Translations under genes and position numbers: made by a program
Part shown: piece after piece, positions 53,512 through 64,000 of the stretch
Layout: every line of letters begins with the position of its first letter
Numbering within the stretch: the first letter of the stretch is position 1
The notes under the pieces: generated by a model
Told to the model about the DNA's origin: nothing
Seen by the model: the letters and a program-made list of their open reading frames with translations, nothing else
The model's database searches: none
Assembly (NCBI GenBank): GCA_036365455.1
Contig: JAWQUS010000007.1
Span: 14,896,001 to 14,960,000, forward strand
Length of the DNA stretch: 64,000 nt
Origin: Macrosoma leucophasiata
Lineage: Eukaryota; Arthropoda; Insecta; Lepidoptera; Hedylidae
Reading direction: 5' to 3'

Positions 53512-54786
53512 GGTTGGGGAAAAAGTCTTTTCGCATTATAGTATGTATGAACTTGTAATAAAATCTCTTTGGCTGTAGTATTTGTATCTGGCTGGTTTTG
53601 GTATCATTGAAAGTTAAAATTTTAAAGAACATAATTCCAAATTCAAATTAGGCAAATGTGTGATTTTCATTTGTTTTTCGTACTGTCAAGATGAGTGAAT
53701 CTAATGAAGAAATTCGATACATTTTAATATTTTACTACAAAAAAGGTAAAAATGCAACGCAAGCCGCCAAAAAAATTTGCGATGTTTATGGACCTAGTGC
53801 AGTCTATGAGAGTAGCACAAATTTGGTTTAAGCGTTTTCAATCCGGAAATTTTGATGTCAAAGATGCACCTCGCACTGGTCGCCCTATTACGGATAAAAT
53901 GGATGCCATTTTTGAAAAAGTGGAGCAAGATCGACATATCAGTAGTTACGACGTAGCTGAAGAACTGAGAATTGATCACAAAACAGTTTTGGCGCATTTG
54001 AAAAAAGCTGGGTACAAAAAAAAGCTCGATATTTGGGTACCTCACGAGCTCGATGAAAGAAACCTAATGAACCGTGTAGTCATTTGGGATTCTTTATTAC
54101 GACGTATTGAAACCGAATCATTTTTGAAGAAGCTGATAACTGGTGATAAAAAGTGGATCACGTACGACAAGAACGTGCGAAAAAGGTCGTGGTCAAAGGC
54201 CGGTCAGGCTTCACAGACTGTGGCAAAACCCGGGTTAACTCGCAATAAGGTAATGTTGTGTGTGTGGTGGGATTGGAAGGGCATTATTAATTATGAGCTA
54301 TTACCACCAGGCAGGACTATCGATTCTGAACTCTACTGCGAACAACTGATGAGATTAAAGCAAGAAGTTGAGAGAAAGCGGCCGGAATTGGTCAACAGAA
54401 GGGGTGTGGTGTTTCATGATGATAACGCTAGACCTCACACATCTATAGCCACTCAGCAAAAATTAAGAGTTTGGCTGGGAGGTGTTAATGCATCCGCCGT
54501 ATAGTCCTGACCTTGCACCTTCAGATTTCCACCTGTTTCGGTCTCTTCAGAATTCTTTATGCAATGTTAGGTTAACATCACGAGAGGACTGCCAAATCCA
54601 CTTGTCGCGGTATTTTGATGAGAAGTCCCAAAATGTTTATAGCAATGGGATCATGTCCCTACCTACAAGATGGCAAAAGGTTATCGAACAAAATGGTACA
54701 TACATACTTTAGTTAAATTTAAATAAACTATATTACAAAATGTTTTGAATTATCTTAAAAAATACGAAGAAACTTTTTCCCCAACC
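53512..54786 (+). mobile_element. mariner element, full length
   Basis: Inverted terminal repeats start GGTTGGGGAAAAAGTCTTTT and end GAAACTTTTTCCCCAACC, flanked by TA at 53510-53511 and 54787-54788. The length of 1275 bp is typical for mariner. Confidence 0.95.
53691..54712 (+). pseudogene. mariner transposase with two frameshifts
   Basis: The ATG at 53691 starts MSESNEEIRYILIFYYKKGK, the N-terminal helix-turn-helix. The frame changes near 53810, then continues through RSGRP-like APRTGRPITDK, IWVPHEL, TGDKKWITYD (first Asp) and FHDDNARPHTS (second Asp). It changes again near 54467, where two bases are missing relative to the other copy, before YSPDLAPSDFHLF (third Asp) and the C-terminus. 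The triad spacing fits D,D34D. The WVPHEL motif is typical of mariner. It cannot make an active enzyme as it stands. Confidence 0.9.
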
Positions 54787-54795
54787 TAATATTTG

Positions 54796-55170
54796 TAGGA
54801 CAAGTGTCCCCGCGCATTAGGCGGACAGGCCGCGCGGAAAGCGCACCCAGGGCACATTGTGGCCGCGCCTGCGACTACATTCGTCAGTTGAATTCACATT
54901 ATGCTCCAAAATGGACGTTGAAGAAAAAAATATTGCTGCGTTAGTTTGTTCATTATTACAATAGCAAAAGAAAAAAAAAGGACCAAGAAATTTTGGATAC
55001 ATTCATTGGTAAGGGAGAGGCTTACAAAAGGAATATTGTATCACACATACTTTCCAGACGTACCTACCTACTGCAATATGAAGATATTTCTTTAACTACA
55101 TGAGAATGTCTAAAAACAAATTTTTACGAGATCTTGAACATACTAAACAGCATTACATTACTGGATACTG
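54796..55170 (+). pseudogene. Probable PIF/Harbinger transposase N-terminal remnant
   Basis: In shifting frames the sequence after ATGGACGTTGAAGAA reads KKFWIHSLVRERLTKGI and YHTYFPD, then a decayed piece whose DNA (CTACATGAGAATGTCTAAAA) reads like the NYMRMSK motif of PIF/Harbinger transposases. No DDE core remains. This is weak, pattern-based evidence. Confidence 0.35.
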
Positions 55171-55434
55171 GCTGTTTTCGGAATTCTAAAATAAAACCTT
55201 CAGTATCAAATACCCTCCTTTATACACAAAAAAAACGTGTGGCTGCGGCGACCAATGCGCGCACACTCAGTAACCTCATTCAAATACAGCTCAATCATAG
55301 GATTTAAAGGACTATACTTTTAATGATAAAGACAAAGTAAATTATATAATTAATATTTTATTATCTAGATTAACGAACACCACTAGATATCCTAAAAAAA
55401 CACATACATTCAAAATGTTCGTACCGAAATTGCT

Positions 55435-55440
55435 TTTATT
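55435..55440 (-). terminator. RBM39 poly(A) signal
   Basis: AATAAA on the minus strand, 29 bases after the stop codon of the RBM39-like gene. Confidence 0.6.
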
Positions 55441-55468
55441 TTAAATGCTTTTTTGGGCGAAACAATTA

Positions 55469-58400
55469 TTATCGTTGTCGCGTAGGCAAGAGCAGTGTGA
55501 GTGCCGTCATGGCGTCAGGGAAAAGGGAATGGTAGTTAACAAGTGGTACATATGCAGCAGTGATAACTCGCCCTGCAAACCACCGTCCATGTAGCGAGTT
55601 CACAGACATCACAGCTGTTGCTATAGTAGGACACTTGCAGTAAACATTTCCCTGTGGTGAAGCTTTGTCTACATAAACATGCAACACTCCACCATGTTTA
55701 TTACATTCACTGATGACATCATCTCTAATTTCAATATCCCAACTTGGATTTGTTTCGCTAAAATAAAATAATAAAAGGTATTAATTCACTACATACATAA
55801 ATATTACACAAACATAAATTATTTCATTAAAAAATTGCAATAAATACTTACGTCGCAGGATCAAACATATTATTGAGCATGAAACATTGTGTTGCAATAG
55901 GTGGAGCCACTTGTGGTTGTGGGTTCACTAATGACGAGCCTGTTCCCATTAGCACTGAAGCTGCTGCAGGTGGTATCTGAAATATAGAGATAACATAAAC
56001 CATTATAAAGAAGCTTAGAAGAGATCTGAGTTCACACAAACTAAGTGCAATATTTGTTTTCGCTTGTGTCATCAAAAACATAATATTGTTATCAAATTGT
56101 TTCTGCAAAAATGGTTTGGAAGGCCATTGATAACTGCATTTACATGTACTGTGTTTGGTTAACACAATACACTTTTGTTGTCCTCTGAAGATTGACTTCC
56201 ATTTTTACATGTGACAGTAGAGTGAAAAGTAAGTAGTGCAAAAGTACTTTTTCATTTATTTATTTATTTTAACTTTCGTGCACATTGAGAGTACATGAGG
56301 CGGACTTAATGCTAGGAAGCATTCTATACCAGTCAACCATAAGGTTGTGTAAAAAACGAAAATTGGTGGCGCAATACGAAAGAAAGAAAATTTTGGATAC
56401 TTTCACGTTCCGGTCAGGTGGTAATGCACGGCCCTGTAATTCCCGGCACAGAGGCATAACACCTTAGGCCTCAGGAGTGGTAACTCATCTGCATTTTGAC
56501 CTTGGTCTTTGTGCGAGTGTCTATAGGCTGCAGTCATCACTTAACATCAATGTGAACTGAATGATTGTTTGCCACTTCCATAACATAAAAAAAATAAGGA
56601 GTCTAATATTTTATCTGTATTTATAAAATTCTCATGTCACGCTCCTCCACAATGGATGGACTGATTCTCATGAAACTCAACAAGCACTGACATGTTTGTA
56701 CTAATACTCCTCTGAAATGGCCAGACTGATCATTATGAAATTTTGTGTATATTTGTTAAGTATGAGAATCAGTTGTAAGTCTATTTTTAATATCCCTAAA
56801 TGGTAAGGTGAGTCTCACAAAATATTTTTTTTCAATGTTTGGGACATATTTTTTCTATACCTCTAAGGAAAAAACGAAGTTCGTCAGGTAGTGAAATGTA
56901 GTGAGATAATTTCTTGATTTAGAGGCCATATCCAGTTGAACTGGATGAAACAAACTTTCACACATACTACTGTAGCACTGTTACTGGTTTGATGTAAGAG
57001 TAGACTAAAAGAAATTAGGTTTAAAATAGGTCACTTACTTGAAGGCCAGTTCCTTCTGCAAGTTTGAACATTAGTTGTAGGCGACCTGTGGCACCAAGAT
57101 CTACACCAGCACGGTCCAATTCATCGGCATCAAATCTTGTACTAGATCCTCCATCTGTGCGTTCAGTTACATTGCCAACTTTCATGGGTCTCCCAGCCAG
57201 TTCAAAACCATTTAATTGTTCCAAAGCTTTCTTTGCATCTGCTGCATGATGGAACTGAAAATAAAATGGAAATATTTCAATTTTTTTAACTGTCTTGTTA
57301 GTTAAGTAGTGGCAGACCAGTAGATTAATGTTATTTTATTATATTTTCCCTATAGAATAATACAGATAATACTCACTGTCAGAAAACCATACCCTTTACT
57401 TTTTCCTGTTTCTGGATCTGTCATAAGTTGTATGTGATCAATTTTGCCAAAAGGTTCGAATATGCCTCTTAACATATCCTCTGTAATATTGAAATGTAGT
57501 GAACCCACATACAACCTTGTAGGTCCATTGCTTGTCTTTGGTACTAAATTTGGCAATGTATTCCCAACTCTATTTTTTTCTGCTTGTGTATGTTGTACAA
57601 TAATAGGAACACCCAATAATTTTTGTCCAGTTAAACCCAAGGCCTGAAAAGTACATAAGTAATTAATTAAACAATAAGTAATTGATTTTGGAAGGAAAAA
57701 TAGCGTTATTAGTAACTAATTTTGTTTATTTTATTGATCTTTCAATAGTTAAACAAGATGCAAAAGGGACTTACCAAGGGCACAGATTCAGCATCTTTGA
57801 ATTCAATATAAGCTATTCCTTTAAATCTCCTTGTTTTATTACATGTTATAAGTCTTACATCTCTGACTTTTCCAACTGAAGAGAAAAATTCTTCCAAATC
57901 TTTTGCTCTAATACGTTGTGATAATTGCATACAGAATACAGTCCGTAAATCTCTTTCTTCGGGAGGTAATTCATCTAATTTAGGCTCGGCGCCTCTTGAT
58001 TTTGAGCGATATTCTTCTTTTCTTTCTTTTTCTCGGCTCTTTTCTCTCTTGTGCGAATCTTTGTCGCGACTACGTTCTCTTCCGCGGCTCCGTTCATTGT
58101 CCTTTTCTTTGCTCTTCCTTTTTTCCCGTTCTCTTTCCCTCTCCTTCTCCTTCTCGCGGTCCTTTTCTCTATGGCTGCGATCTTTATCGCGGTCCTTGCG
58201 ATCTCGATCTTTCCTATCATCTCTTTCTTTTGAACGACGAGCATCCCCCCTGTCACGTGATCTTCTTCTGTCTCTTGATCGGCTGCGTCTGAAGAAATCA
58301 GTGATTCTTTAAAACTTTTGATAATTGAAAAAAAATACACAAAATGCCAAAATACAAAATAAAAAACTAAAACTGAAAATACAAAGGTGGACTCACACAT

Positions 58401-59961
58401 AAAACATCATAAATTTTCCAATTCTCAATGTATTCATGCAGTGTCCTTGCATGTATGTAATGTAATAGTAATGTATGTGCATAATGTATTTGATTGCAAA
58501 TGGTTAACTGTATATTTCATTGGTCATTGTTCATGTGCAATCAATGAAAGTATAATTATTTAATATTTGTTTATTACATGAAATAGTTGTGAATATATGA
58601 ATAAAAGTCTACAAATAGTCTCACCTTCTACTGCTATCCTTGTCTCTGTCTCTGTGCTTATCAGAATACTTGTCCGATCGATGCTTTGAAGATGTGTTAT
58701 CCTGTCACACAAAGCACAAGGTAGAAGCAGCGCCACAGCAACACACGCCGAGTGAATAAATAAAAACTGCATTAGTTAAATTGAAATAATTGTTTGAAAA
58801 CATCCGTGATATCTCATCCATGTCATTTCAATGAGCCACAGATGAAATGACACAAATGTTGGTCTTTTACTTCGCCTAAACTACTGATGCCAGTTTACAG
58901 TCACCGTTGGTTTGATGTGTTGTTTGTCGAGTATTTTTCCCTTGTCTACACTTACCGTTCAGTAAACCACTGACTAAGGATGTACACAGCGCTAACATCA
59001 CACAGGGATACTTCTGCAAAAGATTTATGACCCATCAGCGCATGGTCCTTTCAAACATTTATTTGTAACTTCATCACATTTATTAAATTCTTATTAAACA
59101 ATAACTGTTTATGAAATTTATTCATACTTAAATTTAGTAAATGTAAAGAAAAAGAATTATTAATTATAGTAGTGGATACCTCTTTCTGTTCAGGTCGGTG
59201 AAGTATGCTGGACTATTACCACAAAGTTCTATAAATATAAGAAATGATTCTCAAATGTAATTTTGTTTGATAATTTATATAATTTTATTTAACTGATCAA
59301 AGATGTACTACAGAAATATCAATTTGATAACAGAAAGTTAACAATTTTTACATCTGTGAACAGTTAACCCATTATTTGGGCCTGGGGCATTCAGTAAATT
59401 TAATAAGAATGAAAATTAAGCATGAAATTGTACCAGTCTTTATTTGTAATTCCAATAACTTGTCGCAAATTACTTATCTAATCTTTAAATGTTGCGAGCA
59501 AGAATTATAATAGCAATTATTCCATTTTATCAATGACTGAGTAATTTATTCAAGTATTGATTATTGAAGGACAAATATGTTCAATGTTAAAGTAGGTACT
59601 TATCACAAATTTAAATTAACATGTCTGAAAATATAATTTTCTTTGGCAATTAAGTGATCAATTAACAACGTCGAAGTTTGTGAGTAATGTTAGTGAAAGG
59701 CAAAACAATTGTCTACAATCATTATTCAATAAAAATTAATGTACTTATTTACTTTCCAAAGATAACAAATTTATTTCTTAATATGTAAAGAGAAAATTAT
59801 CATTTCATAGTTATTATCTAGGGCAGTATTTAAATAAACATAAGATTGGCCCAATTGACGGCAGAACAACATATATATTAACGTAATGATTTTAGGAAAA
59901 AACTTACCGATTTATTGTATGGGGCTTCTAGCATTGCCTCAACATCCAGATCTTCAGCCAT
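55469..59961 (-). CDS. RBM39: RBM39 / CAPER splicing factor, complete, seven exons
   Basis: Exons from 5' to 3' on the minus strand are 59961-59908, 58701-58625, 58288-57775, 57643-57377, 57254-57039, 55976-55852 and 55757-55469. Every junction is GT-AG and in phase, for 513 residues (human RBM39 has about 530). It starts MAEDLDVEAMLEAPYNKS, nearly the vertebrate start. Then come an Arg/Ser/Lys/Glu/Asp-rich domain (about 25-150), RRM1 (about 160-236) and RRM2 (about 257-334, LYVGSLHFNITEDM). A linker leads to a C-terminal U2AF-homology domain (about 410-505) with the GRWFAG motif. RBM39 is a nuclear pre-mRNA splicing factor and transcription coactivator whose UHM domain binds ULM motifs of SF3B1-type partners. 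Splitting of RRM1 and RRM2 by introns was the reason simple ORFs look fragmentary. Introns are 45-50 percent of the span; the first (1.2 kb) is plain AT-rich DNA. Confidence 0.95.
56402..56592 (+). repeat. SINE-like family X, copy in an RBM39 intron
   Basis: A 5'-truncated copy from GTTCCGGTCAGGTGGTAATG to TTTGCCACTTCCATAACATA plus an A-rich tail, antisense to the gene in the intron between exons 5 and 6. Confidence 0.75.
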
Positions 59962-60430
59962 CCTGGAGACGTTAAAGTAAAATTAAGTAATCAATTAACT
60001 ATTCAAGTGAAATGTAAAACACCCCAATTAAGGGTAATAAAAGGATTGTCCTATGCTTTCATAGTACAATTTCCATTAGTTACTATACTGTAGCTGGGGG
60101 CTTAATTCAAGACCGAAAAATAAGAACACAGATATTACACTTAACCCTAACACTAAGTAGGAAGGTTTTAACTCTTTTACATTTCAAACTGTGATCAATT
60201 ATAATTAATATTTTTTTTTTGTCCTAAATTTCAGTGAGGTGCAGACTCAAACTTGTGGGCCTATTTCTATATGTCCATCAAATCTACCTGAAATGACAGA
60301 GCTCAAAATATAACTGTAATTGCATAGGTATCGCGTAACAAAAAACAATGTAAATAAGTCTTTCTAGAAAATGTAGATACTTTGATAGGTACCATCATAC
60401 AATACATGTAATTTGCATCGATTAAACAAA
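59962..60430. promoter_or_regulatory. Probable RBM39 promoter region, possibly bidirectional
   Basis: The 470 bases between the RBM39 start codon (minus) and the candidate plus-strand first exon at 60431 have no repeat that I recognise. GCATCGATTAAACA lies just before the plus-strand ATG. Promoter function is inferred from position only. Confidence 0.35.
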
Positions 60431-60476
60431 ATGGCGAACACGAAGTTTGGATTTGACATATCCGCACCACAATTCG
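60431..60476 (+). CDS. Candidate first coding exon of a divergent gene
   Basis: ATG at 60431 in the context AAAATGG is followed by 15 codons (MANTKFGFDISAPQF) and a donor GGTAAAC at 60477. Unspliced, the frame stops after six more codons. The peptide looks gene-like but I do not recognise it. The next exon was not found in the window. Confidence 0.35.
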
Positions 60477-62354
60477 GTAAACGATATAAATTTTAATAAT
60501 TAAAATTATGTACAAATAGTAAAATTTAAGAATTTCACTTCAGCTACATATTTTATATCCAAAATATAATGTAATGCACATACTTAATTAAATCCCATGT
60601 GGAACCCAGTTCATTTTCAACTAACGTATTAGTGCTACAACTTTCACCTTCGATAAATATTTTAACTTTTATGACTATGATATAAATAATACCTGTTTTA
60701 AAACGGGATAGCTGCAATTATATTAATAAAAATGTTTCACACGTAGAAGATATTAATTTTACTTCTTTGATCTCGTAAGTACCTACGTCGCGCGCAATGT
60801 TCTCTGTGGTCGCGCGCCTTGATACTTTTTTCCTTTTTTCTAGGCTTGGGCAATATATCGATATTTTAATATATCGATATTTTTTCTGTTTCTAAAAATA
60901 ATCGATAGTGAATCATTGAGTGACCGAGGTAAATAGAATTAAAATAAATTTTATATCCACTCATCAATTATATCGGATAACATTTCGTTCTCTATCCTTG
61001 TTTTGTTTATTTAATCTCGTCCCTATAATTGAATGTCAAACTCGTACCTACACAGTCTTTATGTATGTATGTATCTTCACGCCAGGTCCCTAGCAGGGTA
61101 GGCAGAGAGGGTGGAGTGCCAGATATCCCGGTACTGACACACGCGCATGCACGCCGATTCCTAAAACTTTTGACCCCACCGTCAGACAGAACTCGACCTA
61201 TTTAGTCGTGGTAGGTCAGTCTTGGTCTCCCTGGGCCTCTGCAAACATCCACAGTCTTTATAATCTGTGAAAAGTACTTTGTACTTACGAAAATTGTAAA
61301 TTAATGTAATTTACTGTGAATTTGCACCGTATATTGATTTTTTTTGTAGTATAATCAATGTGTAATTAATGCGTTATAAACTAGTGTCCTCGATATCGTA
61401 ATGGATGACCGAGGGATGTTTGTTTACCTGTGGTACCAAGATTATTTGAAGGGACTTTTATATATACTCGGACTTATAATTCCATTTGCATCATTTAGAA
61501 CTCCAATATTATCGCTCTTTGTTTACCGCGTTCATGTCGCTTGAGTGATTGAGTGTGACCGCAACCGAGACACTTGACATTTGAAACATTTGAAGCTGAA
61601 TCAGTTAGCGAACCGATATTAAGCAAATGAGAGTGGGATACCAAATGAGATGATATTTTGTTACTTATTCCGTTGCGCCTATACAGTACCTTATGCACGT
61701 AATATTAACGACTATGGCGTTTGTAAGCCGAACTATTTAAGAGCGTTTTTCGTTCGCATTATTTTGCTTTTATGAGCCGAGTTGTTTTTTTTTGGACTTT
61801 CGCCACAGTAGATCTTTGACGCAATGTGCCAAATGTTCGAAATGATACATACAAAGATTCGAAACAGTTTAGTGTTTCAGGCGCAAATGTTCCAATCACA
61901 AAGGTGAGACGTTTCTCCCACGCCCATTTTACATTAGCTACTATCACTTCGTAAAATAATGATACCACATATAACCTAATAGTGATGGACCCAACAATCG
62001 ATAAAGAATCGCGATTCTATGTTTATGTAATTATAATATTAGTGTGCCAATTTTAAGAATAAGTAATCGAATTTATTTAAATAAATACATAATTATTTAC
62101 AATAAATCTTTATTAATTAGTAACCATTCCATTGTTTTCTAAAAGTTTTTTTTTTTTCAAATATATTAAAAACAAAACGCATGCATTTACCTCTGCCTAC
62201 CCCTTCGGGGATTACAGGCGTGAAGTTACATTTTAAAAACAAAACTTTTAATAAAAGATCCTAGATAGCTAGATTTCTTTAACTTGGAGTGTATTTCTTT
62301 GTTTTGATTTGCCATCAAAATTAATCCTCAGCCAAAACTACATTACAAGAAGAC
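60477..62354. other. Repeat-rich sequence, no gene recognised
   Basis: It holds a TATCGATA-type repeat at about 60850-60910 (ATATCGATATTTTAATATATC) and a GC-richer segment at about 61075-61255 that looks like repeat debris. Two minus-strand frames (61495-61698, 61759-61968) have no known motif. Confidence 0.4.
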
Positions 62355-62495
62355 ATGGACACGTTGACCTCAAAGAATAAAAGAAGTTCACAAAAAGCTT
62401 TGACGGTTACGGAAAAAGTAATGATCCGCAATGCCTACAAGTACATGAAAAACGACACTTCTGCGCTAAATAGTAGTTTTTTAAATAATAATTGA
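62355..62495 (+). CDS. Short unrecognised ORF, possible transposase start
   Basis: A 46-codon frame reads MDTLTSKNKRSSQKALTVTE and continues with EKVMIRNAYKYMK. The ALT-EKxMIxNxYKY pattern reminds me of N-terminal regions of insect DDE transposases, but the frame is too short to assign. Confidence 0.2.
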   Translation: MDTLTSKNKRSSQKALTVTEKVMIRNAYKYMKNDTSALNSSFLNNN

Positions 62496-63410
62496 AACGA
62501 AATGAATCGATTCGGAAATATTTCATTTCCATAAAGATTGATTTCGCAACGTCACTATTTAGCAGTTGTCATTACGTTGCAACACTGAAAATGTCAAATC
62601 AGGCATCGAATGCGTAGGCGACAAATTGCTGCCTTTTTTAACACAACTTCTTTAAAAAGAGCAAATTTGTTTGGTTTACCCATTTCTGATATAAATTCGA
62701 TTTTATGTCAAAAGGTAAATTATTTATTTCTGTGAGTGTGGTAATGGTAATGGGTGTAGTTATTAGCAAAAAAAAGTATTTTACATAATGTAATAATTAA
62801 TTATTACACTAGATTACCAAGTTTAAATAGTATTATTTTCATAGATTTATTATGTACTTATTATTTTAATAAACTAGTATTATTCCCGCTAACTGAAGGT
62901 TGGATGTAAAGAACTTAAATCCATGGCCGTAAAATAAATTATTTTAAAAAAAGTAGTTTATAGGGGTAGGCAAATTAACACATAAACACGTTCGCGGACA
63001 TCGCGGCTATAGTACCATTGATGTGTAATATCTTCATGTATAGTACTCAGTATATAAATATAATCTATGATAGTACTGATTCGATACTTTCACAAACACA
63101 CGACTGCTCGATATTTTCAAAGCTTTAAATGCCTGCTCAAGCCTGCGCCTACCCGTACCACTACTTTGAAGTTCAGTCTTTAATATCACCGTACAAACTT
63201 CCTCATCTTTAATTCTACTTAATCACTTAGATAAATAGCAATTTAATCCTATCAATTTGAAAATTAATAAGGTAAGGTAAGGTAAGAGATCCGCGGGAAA
63301 AGTAACGGATACAGATATACGGATACGGATATTCGAAGCATCACTAGTCGAGAATGATCTGAATCCACAGATATATCTTAACTGTTAAGTCTGTGTCTCT
63401 GAATCTGTGC
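62496..63410. other. AT-rich sequence, no feature recognised
   Basis: No gene. Scattered ATCGATT-type motifs occur near 62505, and a GGTAAGGTAAGGTAAG short repeat lies at about 63270-63287. Confidence 0.5.
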
Positions 63411-63413
63411 TAG

Positions 63414-64000
63414 GGATGGACATTAAAAAAAAAACATCAGTGTTTTTTCGATGAAATGCATCGGAAAGTGGCATCGATGTAATATCGATATATCAGAAAA
63501 TACATCGATGTTTTCCATACATCGATTTATTTTTATAATTAGGTTAATATATTTCATGCAGGTAATTAGGTATGTGGTTTTAAAAATGAAGAAATAGGCA
63601 ATTAATTTAAAAAGGTTTTCTTACACTAAGGTTCGGTTGCACCAAAATATATGTTAATTTTTTTTAGTAAAAAATAGTAACTTTATCAAATTATAGTAAG
63701 TAAGTTTTTTACATTATCAATAACTTCAACAAATGTTTTGGTGCAACCGAACCTTAGTCTAATAAAGCCTTTTTTAATCGATTCTGGAGTTCTCGGTGCT
63801 CTCGTTCTCGACCACAGATGCACCAGATTCACAGATTGGCACAGATTAGGGGCACTTAAGGGTGCACGATATACATCGATGTTTTATAAACAGTCGATGT
63901 ATATTATCGACACATCGAATCGAACCGATTTTTAATTCATCAACATCGTTTTTTTTTTTTAATACATCGAATCGTTGAAGCAACTTTAGGTTAGCTAGGT
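63414..64000. repeat. hAT-like ATCGAT-rich repeat, continuing past the window
   Basis: It starts TAGGGATGGACATT, the same style of end as other hAT-like elements here, and is dense in CATCGATG and TATCGATA motifs on both sides of a nested MITE (63626-63757). The right end is not in the window. Confidence 0.5.
63626..63757. mobile_element. 132-bp MITE with perfect 22-bp inverted repeats
   Basis: CTAAGGTTCGGTTGCACCAA starts the left end, and the exact complement TTGGTGCAACCGAACCTTAG closes the right end. It is inserted in the ATCGAT-rich repeat. Confidence 0.8.

Noticed and set aside
58049..58312. Plus-strand Ser/Leu/Arg-rich ORF
   Set aside because: It is antisense to the same RBM39 exon, created by its repetitive Arg/Glu/Lys codons.
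57975..58400. Lys/Arg-rich 141-codon minus-strand ORF as a separate gene
   Set aside because: It is the RS-like exon of RBM39 read in the wrong frame. The spliced frame is open and matches the family.
61495..61968. Two minus-strand ORFs of 67 and 69 codons
   Set aside because: They have no motif, no splice-compatible neighbours and no sign of constraint.
1..64000. CRISPR array, operons or other prokaryotic systems
   Set aside because: There is no regularly spaced repeat array. Genes are spliced, and the mobile elements are eukaryotic types.

Overview
The window looks like animal nuclear DNA, most likely from a moth or butterfly. Four spliced host genes with GT-AG introns sit in an AT-rich sea of transposons. 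Many of the repeats match ones I recall from lepidopteran genomes: the element with ends AGGGTTCCGTAGT, the GCTGACCC...GGGTCAGC element, RTE-type LINEs and BEL/Pao elements. No prokaryotic features were seen. The order-level assignment is inference; the gene models and repeat boundaries were read by eye.

Host genes. (1) 1324-2661 (+): the last three exons of a PDE12-like 2',5'-phosphodiesterase/deadenylase. (2) 19821-27368 (+): a four-exon FAM210B-like (DUF1279) mitochondrial membrane protein. (3) 38091-51479 (+): a CIA30/NDUFAF1-domain protein whose 12.6-kb first intron holds an apparently intact BEL/Pao LTR retrotransposon (40578-48343). Its two 914-bp LTRs seem to differ at one base. (4) 55469-59961 (-): a complete seven-exon RBM39/CAPER splicing factor. 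A possible divergent first exon lies at 60431-60476 (+). Three of the four genes act in or are predicted for mitochondria (PDE12, FAM210B, CIA30), and the fourth is a nuclear splicing factor. I see no operon-like logic.

Mobile DNA. LINEs: an RTE-type element at 7851-11002 with a 13-bp target duplication, a 5'-truncated sibling inside a FAM210B intron, and Jockey-like and CR1-like 3' fragments. DNA elements: two mariner copies, PIF/Harbinger-like and hAT-like elements with 3-bp or 8-bp target duplications, two long CATAGAGCAAC-ended elements, and several foldback or palindromic MITEs. There are also tRNA-like SINEs and a SINE-like family with at least eight copies, one just after the PDE12 stop codon and one just before the CIA30 start codon.

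Most interesting locus: 5461-5992 is a 532-bp element with 70-bp terminal inverted repeats. It carries a DNA-level copy of the 5' leader plus part of coding exon 2 of the FAM210B-like gene about 14 kb downstream, so it looks like a Pack-type gene-capture transposon lying near its donor. Other notable points are a three-level nested insertion at 3264-5145, a foldback whose central segment is inverted between two copies, and a 266-bp tandem duplication of a tRNA-like unit.
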